A stretch of 23,300 nucleotides of DNA from DASTSN01 sp035549175 (GTDB taxonomy: Bacteria; Bacteroidota; Bacteroidia; Chitinophagales; Chitinophagaceae). Numbering within the stretch: position 1 is the first letter of the stretch; each line of letters starts with the position of its first letter. This document shows positions 15,768-23,088 of the stretch, one piece after another. The stretch is from NCBI GenBank assembly GCA_035549175.1, contig DASZRL010000074.1:1-23300 (forward strand), in the 5' to 3' direction. Both the position numbers and the translations under genes were made by a program. The notes under the pieces were generated by a model. The model worked only from the letters and a program-made list of their open reading frames with translations. It did no database searches and was not told the DNA's origin.

Positions 15768-17915
15768 ATGGCAGACTTAAAATTTCAAAGAAACTTCGGT
15801 ATTGCTGCGCACATTGATGCCGGTAAAACCACCACCACCGAGCGCATTCTCCGCTATACCGGTATGATTCACAAGATCGGTGAAGTCCACGAGGGTGCCG
15901 CCACCACCGACTGGATGGAGCAGGAAAAGGAACGGGGGATCACCATTACCTCCGCAGCCGTCAGCTGCCAGTGGAACTTCCCGACTGTCCTGGGTAAGCC
16001 GACGCCGGAAACCAAGAAATATTATTTCAATATCATCGATACCCCGGGTCACGTGGACTTCACCGTGGAGGTGGAGCGTTCCATGCGGGTCCTGGACGGC
16101 CTGATCGCCCTGTTCTCCGCCGTGGATGGCGTGGAACCCCAGTCTGAAACCGTTTGGCGCCAGGCTAACCGTTATAATGTACCCCGTATCGGGTTCGTCA
16201 ATAAAATGGACCGGGCGGGTGCCGACTTCCTCAATGTGGTCAAGCAGGTCCGGGAAATGCTGGGTTCCAAGGCGGTTCCCCTGCAATTGCCGATCGGCGC
16301 AGAGGATAACTTCAAAGGCGTGGTTGACCTGATCAAGATGAAGGGTATTATCTGGCACATGGAGACCGAGGGGATGACCTTCGACGAGGTCCCCGTACCG
16401 GAGGATATGAAAGAGGATGTGGAATACTGGCGGGCCCAGCTGGTGGAAGCAGTTGCCGAATACGACGACCAGCTGATGGAAAAGTTTTTTGATGATCCTT
16501 CCAGCATCTCCGAGGACGAGATTCATGAGGCCATCCGCAAAGCAACCATCGACCTGAGCATCGTCCCCATGATGTGCGGTTCTTCCTTCAAGAATAAAGG
16601 GGTACAGACTGCCCTGGATGCCGTGTGCCGGTATCTGCCTTCCCCGGTGGATATCGAAGCGGTTAAAGGTACCGATCCCAATACCGGCGACGAGATCATC
16701 CGCAAGCCGGACCCCAAGGAGCCCTTTGCGGCCCTGGCTTTCAAGATCATGACCGATCCTTTTGTAGGGCGCCTGGCCTTCTTCCGCGCCTATTCCGGCC
16801 GCCTGGAGGCAGGTTCTTACGTGCTGAACGTGCGCAGTGGCAAAAAGGAGCGTATCAGCCGGATTATGAAGATGTTTGCCAACAAGCAGAACCCCATTGA
16901 TTTTATTGAGGCCGGGGATATCGGCGCCGCGGTCGGGTTCAAGGAAATCAAGACCGGGGACACGCTTTGCGACGAGGCACATCCCATCGTACTGGAAAAT
17001 ATGTTCATTCCCGAACCGGTTATTTCCGTGGCCGTGGAACCCAAGACCCAGGCAGACGTCGATAAGATGGGTATGGCGATCGCCAAACTGATCGAAGAGG
17101 ACCCCACCCTGCGGGTAAAGACTGACGAGGAAACCGGCCAGACCGTTCTGAGCGGGATGGGCGAACTCCATCTGGAAATTATCGTGGACCGGATGAAGCG
17201 TGAATTCAAGGTGGAGGTCAACCAGGGCGCTCCCCAGGTTGCCTACAAGGAAGCATTCCAGACCACGGTTGAGCACCGCGAGACCCTCAAGAAGCAGACC
17301 GGTGGACGCGGTAAGTTCGCCGATATCATCTTTGAGCTGGGGCCTGTCGATGCCGAATGGAAGGCGGAAAACCCCGACAAGCATTACCAGTTTGTCAATG
17401 ATATTTTCGGCGGCTCCATTCCCCGCGAATTCGTGCCGGCGATCCAGAAAGGTTTTGAGCAGGCCATGACCAACGGGGTACTGGCCAACTACCCGGTCGA
17501 CAATATGAAGATCCGGGTGTTTGACGGCAGTTTCCACGCGGTGGACTCCGATTCCATGTCTTTCGAACTGTGTGCCAAGCAGGGCTTCCGCGAGGCTGCC
17601 CGCAAGGCCAAGCCCGTTCTGCTGGAGCCCATCATGAAGGTGGAAGTACTTACCCCGGACCAGTACATGGGGGATGTAACCGGTGACCTGAACCGTCGTC
17701 GCGGCATGCTGGAAGGAATGGATACCCGTGCCGGCGTCCAGGTGATCAAGGCCAAGGTGCCCCTGAGCGAAATGTTTGGTTACGTAACCCAACTGCGCAG
17801 CCTTTCCTCGGGCCGGGCATCTTCCACCATGGAATTTTCACACTATGCCCCGGCTCCCAATAATATCGCCGAAGAAGTGATCGCCCGGGTGAAAGGAAAG
17901 GTCGGCGCTGCCTGA
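15768..17915 (+). CDS. fusA: Translation elongation factor G
   Basis: EF-G, the ribosomal translocase GTPase, 715 residues. G-domain motifs are all present: P-loop AAHIDAGKTTTTE (13-25), switch I RGITITSAA (56-64), DTPGHVDF (91-98), NKMDR (145-149) and GSSFKNKGVQ. A short insertion after switch I (VLGKPTPETKKYYF) is tolerated in the family. Domain IV starts near QTGGRGKFADIIFE (about 508-521), and its tip loop DGSFHAVDSDSMSFE carries His590, the counterpart of the catalytic-tip histidine of E. coli EF-G. Domain V follows and ends EEVIARVKGKVGAA. In related genomes it lies directly between rpsG and rpsJ; here it is a single-gene unit with its own promoter and terminator. Nothing suggests it is damaged. 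Confidence 0.98.
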   Translation: MADLKFQRNFGIAAHIDAGKTTTTERILRYTGMIHKIGEVHEGAATTDWMEQEKERGITITSAAVSCQWNFPTVLGKPTPETKKYYFNIIDTPGHVDFTVEVERSMRVLDGLIALFSAVDGVEPQSETVWRQANRYNVPRIGFVNKMDRAGADFLNVVKQVREMLGSKAVPLQLPIGAEDNFKGVVDLIKMKGIIWHMETEGMTFDEVPVPEDMKEDVEYWRAQLVEAVAEYDDQLMEKFFDDPSSISEDEIHEAIRKATIDLSIVPMMCGSSFKNKGVQTALDAVCRYLPSPVDIEAVKGTDPNTGDEIIRKPDPKEPFAALAFKIMTDPFVGRLAFFRAYSGRLEAGSYVLNVRSGKKERISRIMKMFANKQNPIDFIEAGDIGAAVGFKEIKTGDTLCDEAHPIVLENMFIPEPVISVAVEPKTQADVDKMGMAIAKLIEEDPTLRVKTDEETGQTVLSGMGELHLEIIVDRMKREFKVEVNQGAPQVAYKEAFQTTVEHRETLKKQTGGRGKFADIIFELGPVDAEWKAENPDKHYQFVNDIFGGSIPREFVPAIQKGFEQAMTNGVLANYPVDNMKIRVFDGSFHAVDSDSMSFELCAKQGFREAARKAKPVLLEPIMKVEVLTPDQYMGDVTGDLNRRRGMLEGMDTRAGVQVIKAKVPLSEMFGYVTQLRSLSSGRASSTMEFSHYAPAPNNIAEEVIARVKGKVGAA

Positions 17916-17937
17916 TCCTGCCTTCCCGCATAGCATT

Positions 17938-17979
17938 CAGTCCCTGTCTTCCCCCCGGAAGGCAGGGATTGTCTTTTTT
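17938..17979 (+). terminator. Intrinsic terminator after fusA
   Basis: A 15-bp stem (17938-17952 with 17957-17971, two G-T wobbles, CCCC loop) begins 23 bases after the fusA stop and is followed by TCTTTTTT. It closes the fusA transcript, so rpsJ downstream cannot be read from the fusA promoter without read-through. Confidence 0.93.
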
Positions 17980-18354
17980 GGGCAACCGGATACCGCAATC
18001 AGGCAATCTCCGCAGAGGGATTGGTATCAATTTTGCTCTCTGGGAGCGACTTCGCCCCGTTTTTAAATCCAATAATTCCCATCCGGCTGTCCGGCAATAA
18101 CCAACCCGCCGGGTAGACCGTCTCGGCCTACCCGGACGGGACAAGGCCGGGGTTCGGGCTCGCTTCCTTTCAGGCCAGTTTTTGGCCCTGATCTCATTTC
18201 TGGTGATTCCGTGATGTTTCCTTTTAAGCAGGTAGTCCTTCTGAATTTGTGTGTCCTTCAATTCCTATAGTGCAACAGCTGCATTGATATTTCCTGGCTG
18301 AATCCTATCGCCTAAAATTGGATGAAGTCGTATCAGGTGCTTCTCTGTCTTGAT
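17980..18354. other. Non-coding patch with strong hairpins between fusA and the IS remnant
   Basis: No open frame here has recognisable protein similarity. A prominent inverted repeat, CCGGGTAG (18109-18116) and CTACCCGG (18128-18135), extends inward so that on the minus strand it forms a 12-bp stem with one G-U pair and an AGA loop; on the plus strand that pair would be an A-C mismatch. A smaller stem GGCCA/TGGCC lies at 18173-18187. The patch could be a structured RNA on the minus strand or simply decayed mobile DNA. Confidence 0.45.
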
Positions 18355-19423
18355 TCAAAAGCCAGCTGTTGCCAGATTTTCCTTTTCTCGGCTAGGACCG
18401 CTCTTATAATAGGAGTGATGATGATTTAACTGCTTGAAGCCTTTCCAGGATGGGATGTATTTTATCAGGTGTATGATTGCCATAATCAATTCCTCGTAGC
18501 GGTGTGGGTTTTTTCCTGTGTTCAACGATGGTGTCATACAACTTTCTGAACTCCTCCCACATGCAGAAGCCCCCGGCAGGGGCTTTCCTGGTTGCCCTGC
18601 AGACTCCAAGTGTTCAGCGAACTCAGCAGGCCTAAGATCGTTCCATGAACTATGGGGCCGATAATGGTTGTACTCGATTTGCCAGGCGTCTGTTTCTCCG
18701 GCCGCGTCTTCCGAAGATAAGAACCAGCGGGCATTCAGGTACTCATCTCTGAAACGGCTATTGCATGATTCCGCGTATAGGTTATCCGCTGACTTACCTG
18801 GCCGGCTGTAGTCCCTGATCACGCGGTTTTCATGAGCCCAACGGTCGACTTCTTTGGGTATAAATTCACCACCATTACTTGTCGGTATTCTTTTGGGCAG
18901 GATGGCACGTTCAAACCGGATCTGCTCCGGTGCAGCTGCCTCATCGGGCCCTTTTAGGAGGGACCTGAAAAATCCCTGTGCATTCCCGGCTAAAATGATC
19001 CATTATAGGCAAGGCCCGGCATTTTCGACCATCAACGAGCTGATCGCTGATTAAATCCATAGGCCAGCACGGATTCAAACGGGTGTTTTCCAGCCTGTCC
19101 AGACGCTGTGCGGCTGCCTTGTTACGCAGGAGCCGTTTGCTTCGAAGGTTCAACCTCTCCTCCCGATAAATCCGGCAAACCCGTTTAGGGTTGCCCTTCC
19201 AGCCCTCCCGGCGCAGTATCGTATGTATCCGCCAGGGACCATACCTGACACGACTCACTGCGATCTGGCGGATCCGGCTCCGGATCGCTTCGTCCGATCT
19301 TCGGTGATGCGGATAGTACAACACGCAAGGATGGATCCGTAATACCCCAACGGATCCTCCTGCAGATATCCGGTACTGGCTACGCAACCACCCGGCTGAT
19401 TGCTTTTCTTGAGCGGGCTTCAA
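18355..19423 (-). pseudogene. IS3-family transposase OrfB, frameshifted and catalytically dead
   Basis: The N-terminal piece (19423-18941) shows the HTH_21-type region (RIRQIAVSRVRYGPWRIHTILRREGW, read in two parts) and the start of the integrase core (CWPMDLISDQLVDGRK, IMDHFSREC). It runs into a TGA at 18941. The rest of the core is open in another frame from about 18960 to 18355: LPKRIPTSNGGEF, SRPGKSADN, ESCNSRFRDEYLN and YNHYRPHSSWNDLRPAEFA. Similarity ends near 18610; the remaining C-terminal frame is not transposase-like. Two lesions are visible: the frameshift between about 18941 and 18962, and replacement of the second DDE aspartate (normally V-D-N-G) by serine, codon 18879-18877. The glutamate (codon near 18770) remains. 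Transposition from this copy is not expected. Confidence 0.82.
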
Positions 19424-19714
19424 CGCTTTCTTTTATCACATCCTGCAGCTTCTGTTTGTCCAGACGTAGGTCCGCCACCATCTTCCTGAGACGTGCATTT
19501 TCTTCTTTGCGCATACGCAGTTCTCGCAGCTCAGCCACTCCGAATCCGCCATATTTCTTCTTTCCGTCATAAAAGGTCGCTTCCGAAATACCCGTCTTCC
19601 GCCATATCTCTTCAGCCGTGACACCTTGATCAGGCTGCCTGATAGCATAGCCAGGCTGCGCTTCTGTACATGCTGACCTCTTCATGTGCAATAGTTCACG
19701 GTTGAGTTATGACA
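18532..19714 (-). mobile_element. Degenerate IS3-family insertion sequence (IS407-like)
   Basis: Minus-strand remains of orfA and orfB of an IS3-type element in the normal order and overlap. Candidate ends are TGTCATACAACT (18532-18543) and AGTTATGACA (19705-19714), which are inverted copies apart from a two-base gap; that gives about 1.2 kb, the usual length for the family. No clean terminal repeats or flanking target duplication can be seen. Internal frameshift and loss of a catalytic residue show it is inactive. Exact limits are uncertain. Confidence 0.7.
19380..19691 (-). pseudogene. IS3-family transposase OrfA (decaying)
   Basis: A 103-residue frame with the HTH_Tnp_1 layout of OrfA: GVTAEEIWRKTGISEATFYDGKKKYGG, followed by the leucine/charged coiled coil ELRELRMRKEENARLRKMVADLRLDKQKLQDVIK (given here as its usual segments). 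Normal copies read MKRSxFTEEQI...ALRQ at the start and FY-x-WKKKYGG in the middle; here the opening is altered (MKRSACTEAQPG) and the tryptophan is glycine. Its 3' end overlaps orfB by 44 bases, the usual position for programmed frameshifting. It is classed as part of a dead element because orfB is broken. Confidence 0.75.
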
Positions 19715-19736
19715 TTTTGCCCCATTTTTCTACTTT

Positions 19737-19753
19737 AAACCGCTTCGGTTTTT
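19737..19753. terminator. Small terminator-like hairpin between the IS remnant and the UPF0104 gene
   Basis: AAACCG (19737-19742) pairs with CGGTTT (19746-19751) around CTT, followed by two more T on the plus strand. It lies about 60 bases downstream of the stop of the minus-strand membrane-protein gene. The stem is short and the U-tract on the minus strand poor, so it is only a weak candidate. Confidence 0.3.
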
Positions 19754-19808
19754 AGGGAGGAGGTCCACTTCGGAAACCGGATCCTTCAGGAAACGGAGCC
19801 GGCATGAC

Positions 19809-20699
19809 TTAATCTGCGGCGGGAAGCGGATCCCGGAACACATAGTAAAGACCGGGTGCCGAGCCCAGCACCGTGATGAGGTAGAAAAGCAGGCTGACCA
19901 CCAGGGCCATTTGCTGATCCAGGTGGAAAAAGCGGGCCCCTTCGACGAAAACCAGTTCCCGCGTTCCCAGCCCGCCACCCAGGGAGACGGGCAATACTGA
20001 AATGACGGCCGCCGCCAGAAAGATGAATATCCAGGCATGCTGGCCGGCTGGCAGCCCGAGCGCCAGCACGATGCCATAGACACAGGCCACCTGGAGCAGC
20101 TGAACGGCCAGGCCCCAGTAAAACGTAGGCCAGAATCCCGGCAGGAAATCCCGGAAATAAAAATAGATACCATAGTAGAGCCCCGCGGTTGCCAGGGCTG
20201 CGCAGGCAACCAGCAACCCTTCATACGGGTAATTGTTCAGCACAATCCCGCCATATGCCGCCAGGATGATACCCAGGGCCAGTAAACCGCTGAACCGGTC
20301 CAGCAGGACCGCCGCGGCCGTTTTTTTATAGGGGATGCCGTACCGTTTTGTCAGCAAAATCACCTTGTAGGCATCCCCGCTGATCGCCCCCGGCAGGAAC
20401 AGATTGTAAAACATGCCCAGCCAGTACAGCCGGAGGTTCGCACCGGCAGGCAGGCTGAGGGAAATATTGCGGAAATAAATATTCAGCCGGATGGCGGAGG
20501 CCCACTTGGAAAGCAGGAAAAATATCCACGCGGCAAGCAGGTACCCCGGATGAGCGCTGGTAAGGGCCCGGCCTACCTGCGGCAGGTCGATTTTCCGGGA
20601 AATATACCAGAAACAAAGGGCCGTCACAGCAATCTTGGCAATGAGTTTAAGCAGGCGCATGGCAGGGGAGGCCGGCTTTTTCTCAGGGGTTTCTTCCAT
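19809..20699 (-). CDS. Lysylphosphatidylglycerol synthase-like transmembrane (UPF0104) protein
   Basis: A 296-residue integral membrane protein of the UPF0104/LPG_synthase_TM family, which covers the flippase-like domain of MprF and stand-alone relatives. After a short charged N-terminus (MEETPEKKPASPAM) there are about seven to eight hydrophobic helices. Recognisable family stretches are RLNIYF with an upstream KWASAIR, LGMFYNLFLPGAISGDAYKV (a signature of the family), KKTAAAVLLDRFSGLLALG and VSLGGGLGTRELVFV. There is no soluble lysyl-transferase domain, so aminoacyl-lipid synthesis is not expected; lipid or glycolipid translocation is the best guess. It is divergent from the beta-helix gene; a -7-like TTTATTTG on the minus strand (20755-20762) matches the consensus at all but one fixed position. 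Confidence 0.85.
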   Translation of the reverse strand: MEETPEKKPASPAMRLLKLIAKIAVTALCFWYISRKIDLPQVGRALTSAHPGYLLAAWIFFLLSKWASAIRLNIYFRNISLSLPAGANLRLYWLGMFYNLFLPGAISGDAYKVILLTKRYGIPYKKTAAAVLLDRFSGLLALGIILAAYGGIVLNNYPYEGLLVACAALATAGLYYGIYFYFRDFLPGFWPTFYWGLAVQLLQVACVYGIVLALGLPAGQHAWIFIFLAAAVISVLPVSLGGGLGTRELVFVEGARFFHLDQQMALVVSLLFYLITVLGSAPGLYYVFRDPLPAAD

Positions 20700-20771
20700 G
20701 GGCTTTCCGGATTGACGGGGGATCGCTAAATTTATCCGCCGCCAGTCGCGGTTGCAAATAAAGCCAATTCC

Positions 20772-22973
20772 ATGACAAAAAAAATAGCCCTGCTTGCCGT
20801 ATCCCTCGGGTGGATGGGCAGTTTAATTTGGGCCCAGCCCCGGGCGCTCACGCGGCATATGCGTATCACCCAATCGACCAGTTTCCGTAAGGCCTTGTAC
20901 CACCTGGACGGGGGACGCGATCTGCAGGAGCCGGTCCTGGAGATCCACGGAGACCATATCACCGTTGACTTTGGTCAGTCGGTGCTGCAGGGAAGTAACC
21001 GGCAACAGGATCCCGACGCTTTTTTCGGCCTGGCCATCCTGGTCCATGACTGCCGGCAGGTGACCATTCGCAACCTGAAGGTTCGGGGCTACCGGGTAGC
21101 CCTGCTGGCGCGGAACGTCCAGGACCTGGTCCTGGAAAACTGCGACCTGAGTTATAATTACCGGCAGCACCTGCAGAGCACCCAGCAGAAGGAGGACCTG
21201 TCTGACTGGCTCAGTTACCACCATAATGAACAGGATGAATGGCTGCGCTACGGTGCGGCTATATACCTGAAGGATTGTGACCGGGCGGTGGTGCGGGATT
21301 GCCGGGTAACCGGCGGGCAGAATGCCCTGATGATGACCCGCTGCCAGGGCTGCCTGGTGTACAATAACGATTTTTCCTTCAATTCCGGGTGCGGCATAGC
21401 CCTGTACCGCAGCAGCGGCAACCGGATCCTGTACAACCGGCTTGTATTCAACGTGCGGGGATACAGTGACGGGGTCTATTACCGGGGCCAGGACAGTGCC
21501 GGTATCCTGGTTTACGAGCAGAGCAGCCGGAACCTGTTTTATAAAAACAATGTTACCCATTGCGGCGACGGCTTTTTCCTGTGGGCCGGGCAATCCACCA
21601 TGGACAGCGGGGAGGGCGGGTGCAATGACAACCTGGTGTATGCCAATGATTTTTCCTATGCACCCACCAATGGCATCGAGGCCACTTTCAGCCGCAACCG
21701 CTTTGTGGACAACCGGGTGGTGGAATGCGACAACGGGTTCTGGGGAGGGTACAGCTACCAGACCGTGGTCAGCGGTAACCAGTTCCTGCGCAACCGGACG
21801 GCCATCGCCATCGAACACGGCCAGCAAAATGAGATCAGCTATAACCTGTTTTACCGCAATGGCCAGGCCATTCACCTTTGGTCCAGGGCCTCCCAGCCCG
21901 CGGACTGGATTTATGCGCAGAAACGCGACACGCGCAGCCAGGGCTACGTCATCGGGCGGAACAATTTTACCGGGAACGACGAGGCTTTTCACCTGAGCGG
22001 CACCGATAGCCTGCAGGTGTTTGGCAATCTCTTCCAGGATGCCGCAGGTGTCCGGTACCGGCTGGATTCCACGGTGCACGGCCTGGATACCGTCCAGGAG
22101 GACCTGGCGGCCGTGGAACTATTTGATGATTCGACCCTGGCTCCGCCTCCCCCGATCAGCCATCCTGCCGACCCGTTCCGGGGAATGGGCGGGCTGGCCG
22201 GACGGCGCCATATCCTGATCACCGAATGGGGGCCCTACGATTACCGGAGCCCCATCCTGTGGAACACCAATCCCACCGATACCGGATCCCTGCTTCATTT
22301 CGATATCCGGGGACCCCAGGGGCGCTGGCGCGTAAAGACCCTGCGCGGCGTGGATAGCCTGTCAGCCACCAGCGGGACGGTTCCCGGCGCCCTGGAGGCC
22401 AGGCGCATTCCCGGGGAAAGAACCGATATCCTGATTGAGCTGGAGTACACGGGATCGGAGCTGGTCACCCCGCTGGGCCAGGCTGTGGCAGCCGGTCGCC
22501 CGTACCGTTTTTCCTTCCGGCGTTTTTTTCAGCCGGTCTCTTGGCAGGTGCGCTGGTATCCGCTGGATACCACCCGGTACAACCCCCTGCGGTCGGGCTC
22601 CCTGTTTCCGGAAGGGGCGCTGCCGGATACGCTGGCCACCGATCATCCCCGGCAGCTGGATTATGCCTGGTGGGGCGGACTTCGAGCCGGGGGGAGTCAA
22701 CATCCCCGGTTTATCACCGTGGCCACCGGAGAGGCTGACCTGGAGCCCGGCGACTATACCCTGGGGGTCACCTGGGATGATGCCGTCCGGGTATACGTGG
22801 ACGGCCGGCTGGTCCTGGATGAATGGGATCCCTCCCGGTATAATTTCGACGATGCCTCCCCGCACAAGCAGGTTTCGATCCATCTGGCTGGAAATCATAC
22901 GTTTCGGGTGGAACATCTCGAACTGGGCGGTTTTGCGGCCCTGGGAGTTCGCCTGGAGAGGACCGGTCCCTGA
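20772..22973 (+). CDS. Secreted right-handed parallel beta-helix protein with PA14-like C-terminus
   Basis: A 733-residue exported protein, function not recognised. A type I signal peptide (IALLAVSLGWMGSLIWA, cleavage before Gln22) is followed by a long NosD/PbH1-type parallel beta-helix at about 60-425, seen as repeated short rungs: VTIRNLKVRGYRVALLARNV, LVLENCDLSYN, AAIYLKDCDRAVVRDCRV, LVYNNDFSFNSGCGIALYRSSGNRI (split across rungs), LVYANDFSYAPTNGIEA, VVSGNQFLRNRTAIAIEHG and ISYNLFYRNGQAIHLW. A beta-rich middle part (about 475-600) and a PA14-like end (about 648-730; GDYTLGVTWDDAVRVYVDGR) follow. Such helices are found in polysaccharide lyases, epimerases and carbohydrate-binding proteins, so a glycan role is plausible. 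It starts 72 bases from the divergent UPF0104 gene. A 7-bp hairpin (22963-22969 with 22976-22982) overlaps its stop codon but has no T-run. Confidence 0.8.
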   Translation: MTKKIALLAVSLGWMGSLIWAQPRALTRHMRITQSTSFRKALYHLDGGRDLQEPVLEIHGDHITVDFGQSVLQGSNRQQDPDAFFGLAILVHDCRQVTIRNLKVRGYRVALLARNVQDLVLENCDLSYNYRQHLQSTQQKEDLSDWLSYHHNEQDEWLRYGAAIYLKDCDRAVVRDCRVTGGQNALMMTRCQGCLVYNNDFSFNSGCGIALYRSSGNRILYNRLVFNVRGYSDGVYYRGQDSAGILVYEQSSRNLFYKNNVTHCGDGFFLWAGQSTMDSGEGGCNDNLVYANDFSYAPTNGIEATFSRNRFVDNRVVECDNGFWGGYSYQTVVSGNQFLRNRTAIAIEHGQQNEISYNLFYRNGQAIHLWSRASQPADWIYAQKRDTRSQGYVIGRNNFTGNDEAFHLSGTDSLQVFGNLFQDAAGVRYRLDSTVHGLDTVQEDLAAVELFDDSTLAPPPPISHPADPFRGMGGLAGRRHILITEWGPYDYRSPILWNTNPTDTGSLLHFDIRGPQGRWRVKTLRGVDSLSATSGTVPGALEARRIPGERTDILIELEYTGSELVTPLGQAVAAGRPYRFSFRRFFQPVSWQVRWYPLDTTRYNPLRSGSLFPEGALPDTLATDHPRQLDYAWWGGLRAGGSQHPRFITVATGEADLEPGDYTLGVTWDDAVRVYVDGRLVLDEWDPSRYNFDDASPHKQVSIHLAGNHTFRVEHLELGGFAALGVRLERTGP

Positions 22974-23026
22974 CCGGACCGGAGGGCAGGATACCGGCTG
23001 GCTGATAGAAAATTCTTACCCAACAA

Positions 23027-23058
23027 TTTGGAGGATATGGGGCATCCTCCTACCTTTG
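23027..23058 (+). promoter_or_regulatory. rpsJ (S10 operon) promoter with dyad in the spacer
   Basis: TTTG (23027-23030), a 20-base spacer and TACCTTTG (23051-23058) match the Bacteroidota -33/-7 promoter consensus almost perfectly, 30 bases before the rpsJ ATG. The spacer itself is a dyad: GGAGGAT (23030-23036) and ATCCTCC (23044-23050) around ATGGGGC, fitting exactly between the two boxes. It may be an operator or a DNA-shape element. Confidence 0.8.
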
Positions 23059-23062
23059 CAAC

Positions 23063-23084
23063 CCCAATCGGAAAATTGGGTTTT
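23063..23084 (+). promoter_or_regulatory. rpsJ leader hairpin with following U-run
   Basis: CCCAAT pairs with ATTGGG (loop CGGAAA) in the short 5' leader, followed at once by TTTT, four bases before the ATG. This is terminator-like in shape but weak, and close enough to the start codon to affect initiation. It could be an attenuator or an autoregulatory site for a ribosomal protein; there is no direct evidence for either. Confidence 0.4.
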
Positions 23085-23088
23085 GACT

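Noticed and set aside
15777..17792. A 671-residue open frame on the minus strand opposite fusA
   Set aside because: It is the antisense shadow of a GC-rich, highly conserved gene; its product is His/Gly/Leu-rich with no domain, while EF-G on the plus strand is unmistakable.
17746..18261. A 171-residue minus-strand frame reaching into fusA
   Set aside because: It passes through the fusA terminator and overlaps the fusA 3' end; composition is Arg/Pro-rich as expected for antisense GC-rich DNA.
18567..18586. AAGCCCC/GGGGCTT hairpin as a terminator
   Set aside because: Only a TTT follows and it lies within decayed IS sequence with no gene ending into it on that strand; no support for function.
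18854..19054. A 66-residue plus-strand frame inside the IS remnant
   Set aside because: It is antisense to the recognisable OrfB core.
17916..23088. Absence of tuf between fusA and rpsJ as an anomaly
   Set aside because: In Bacteroidota tuf usually lies elsewhere, so its absence here is normal.
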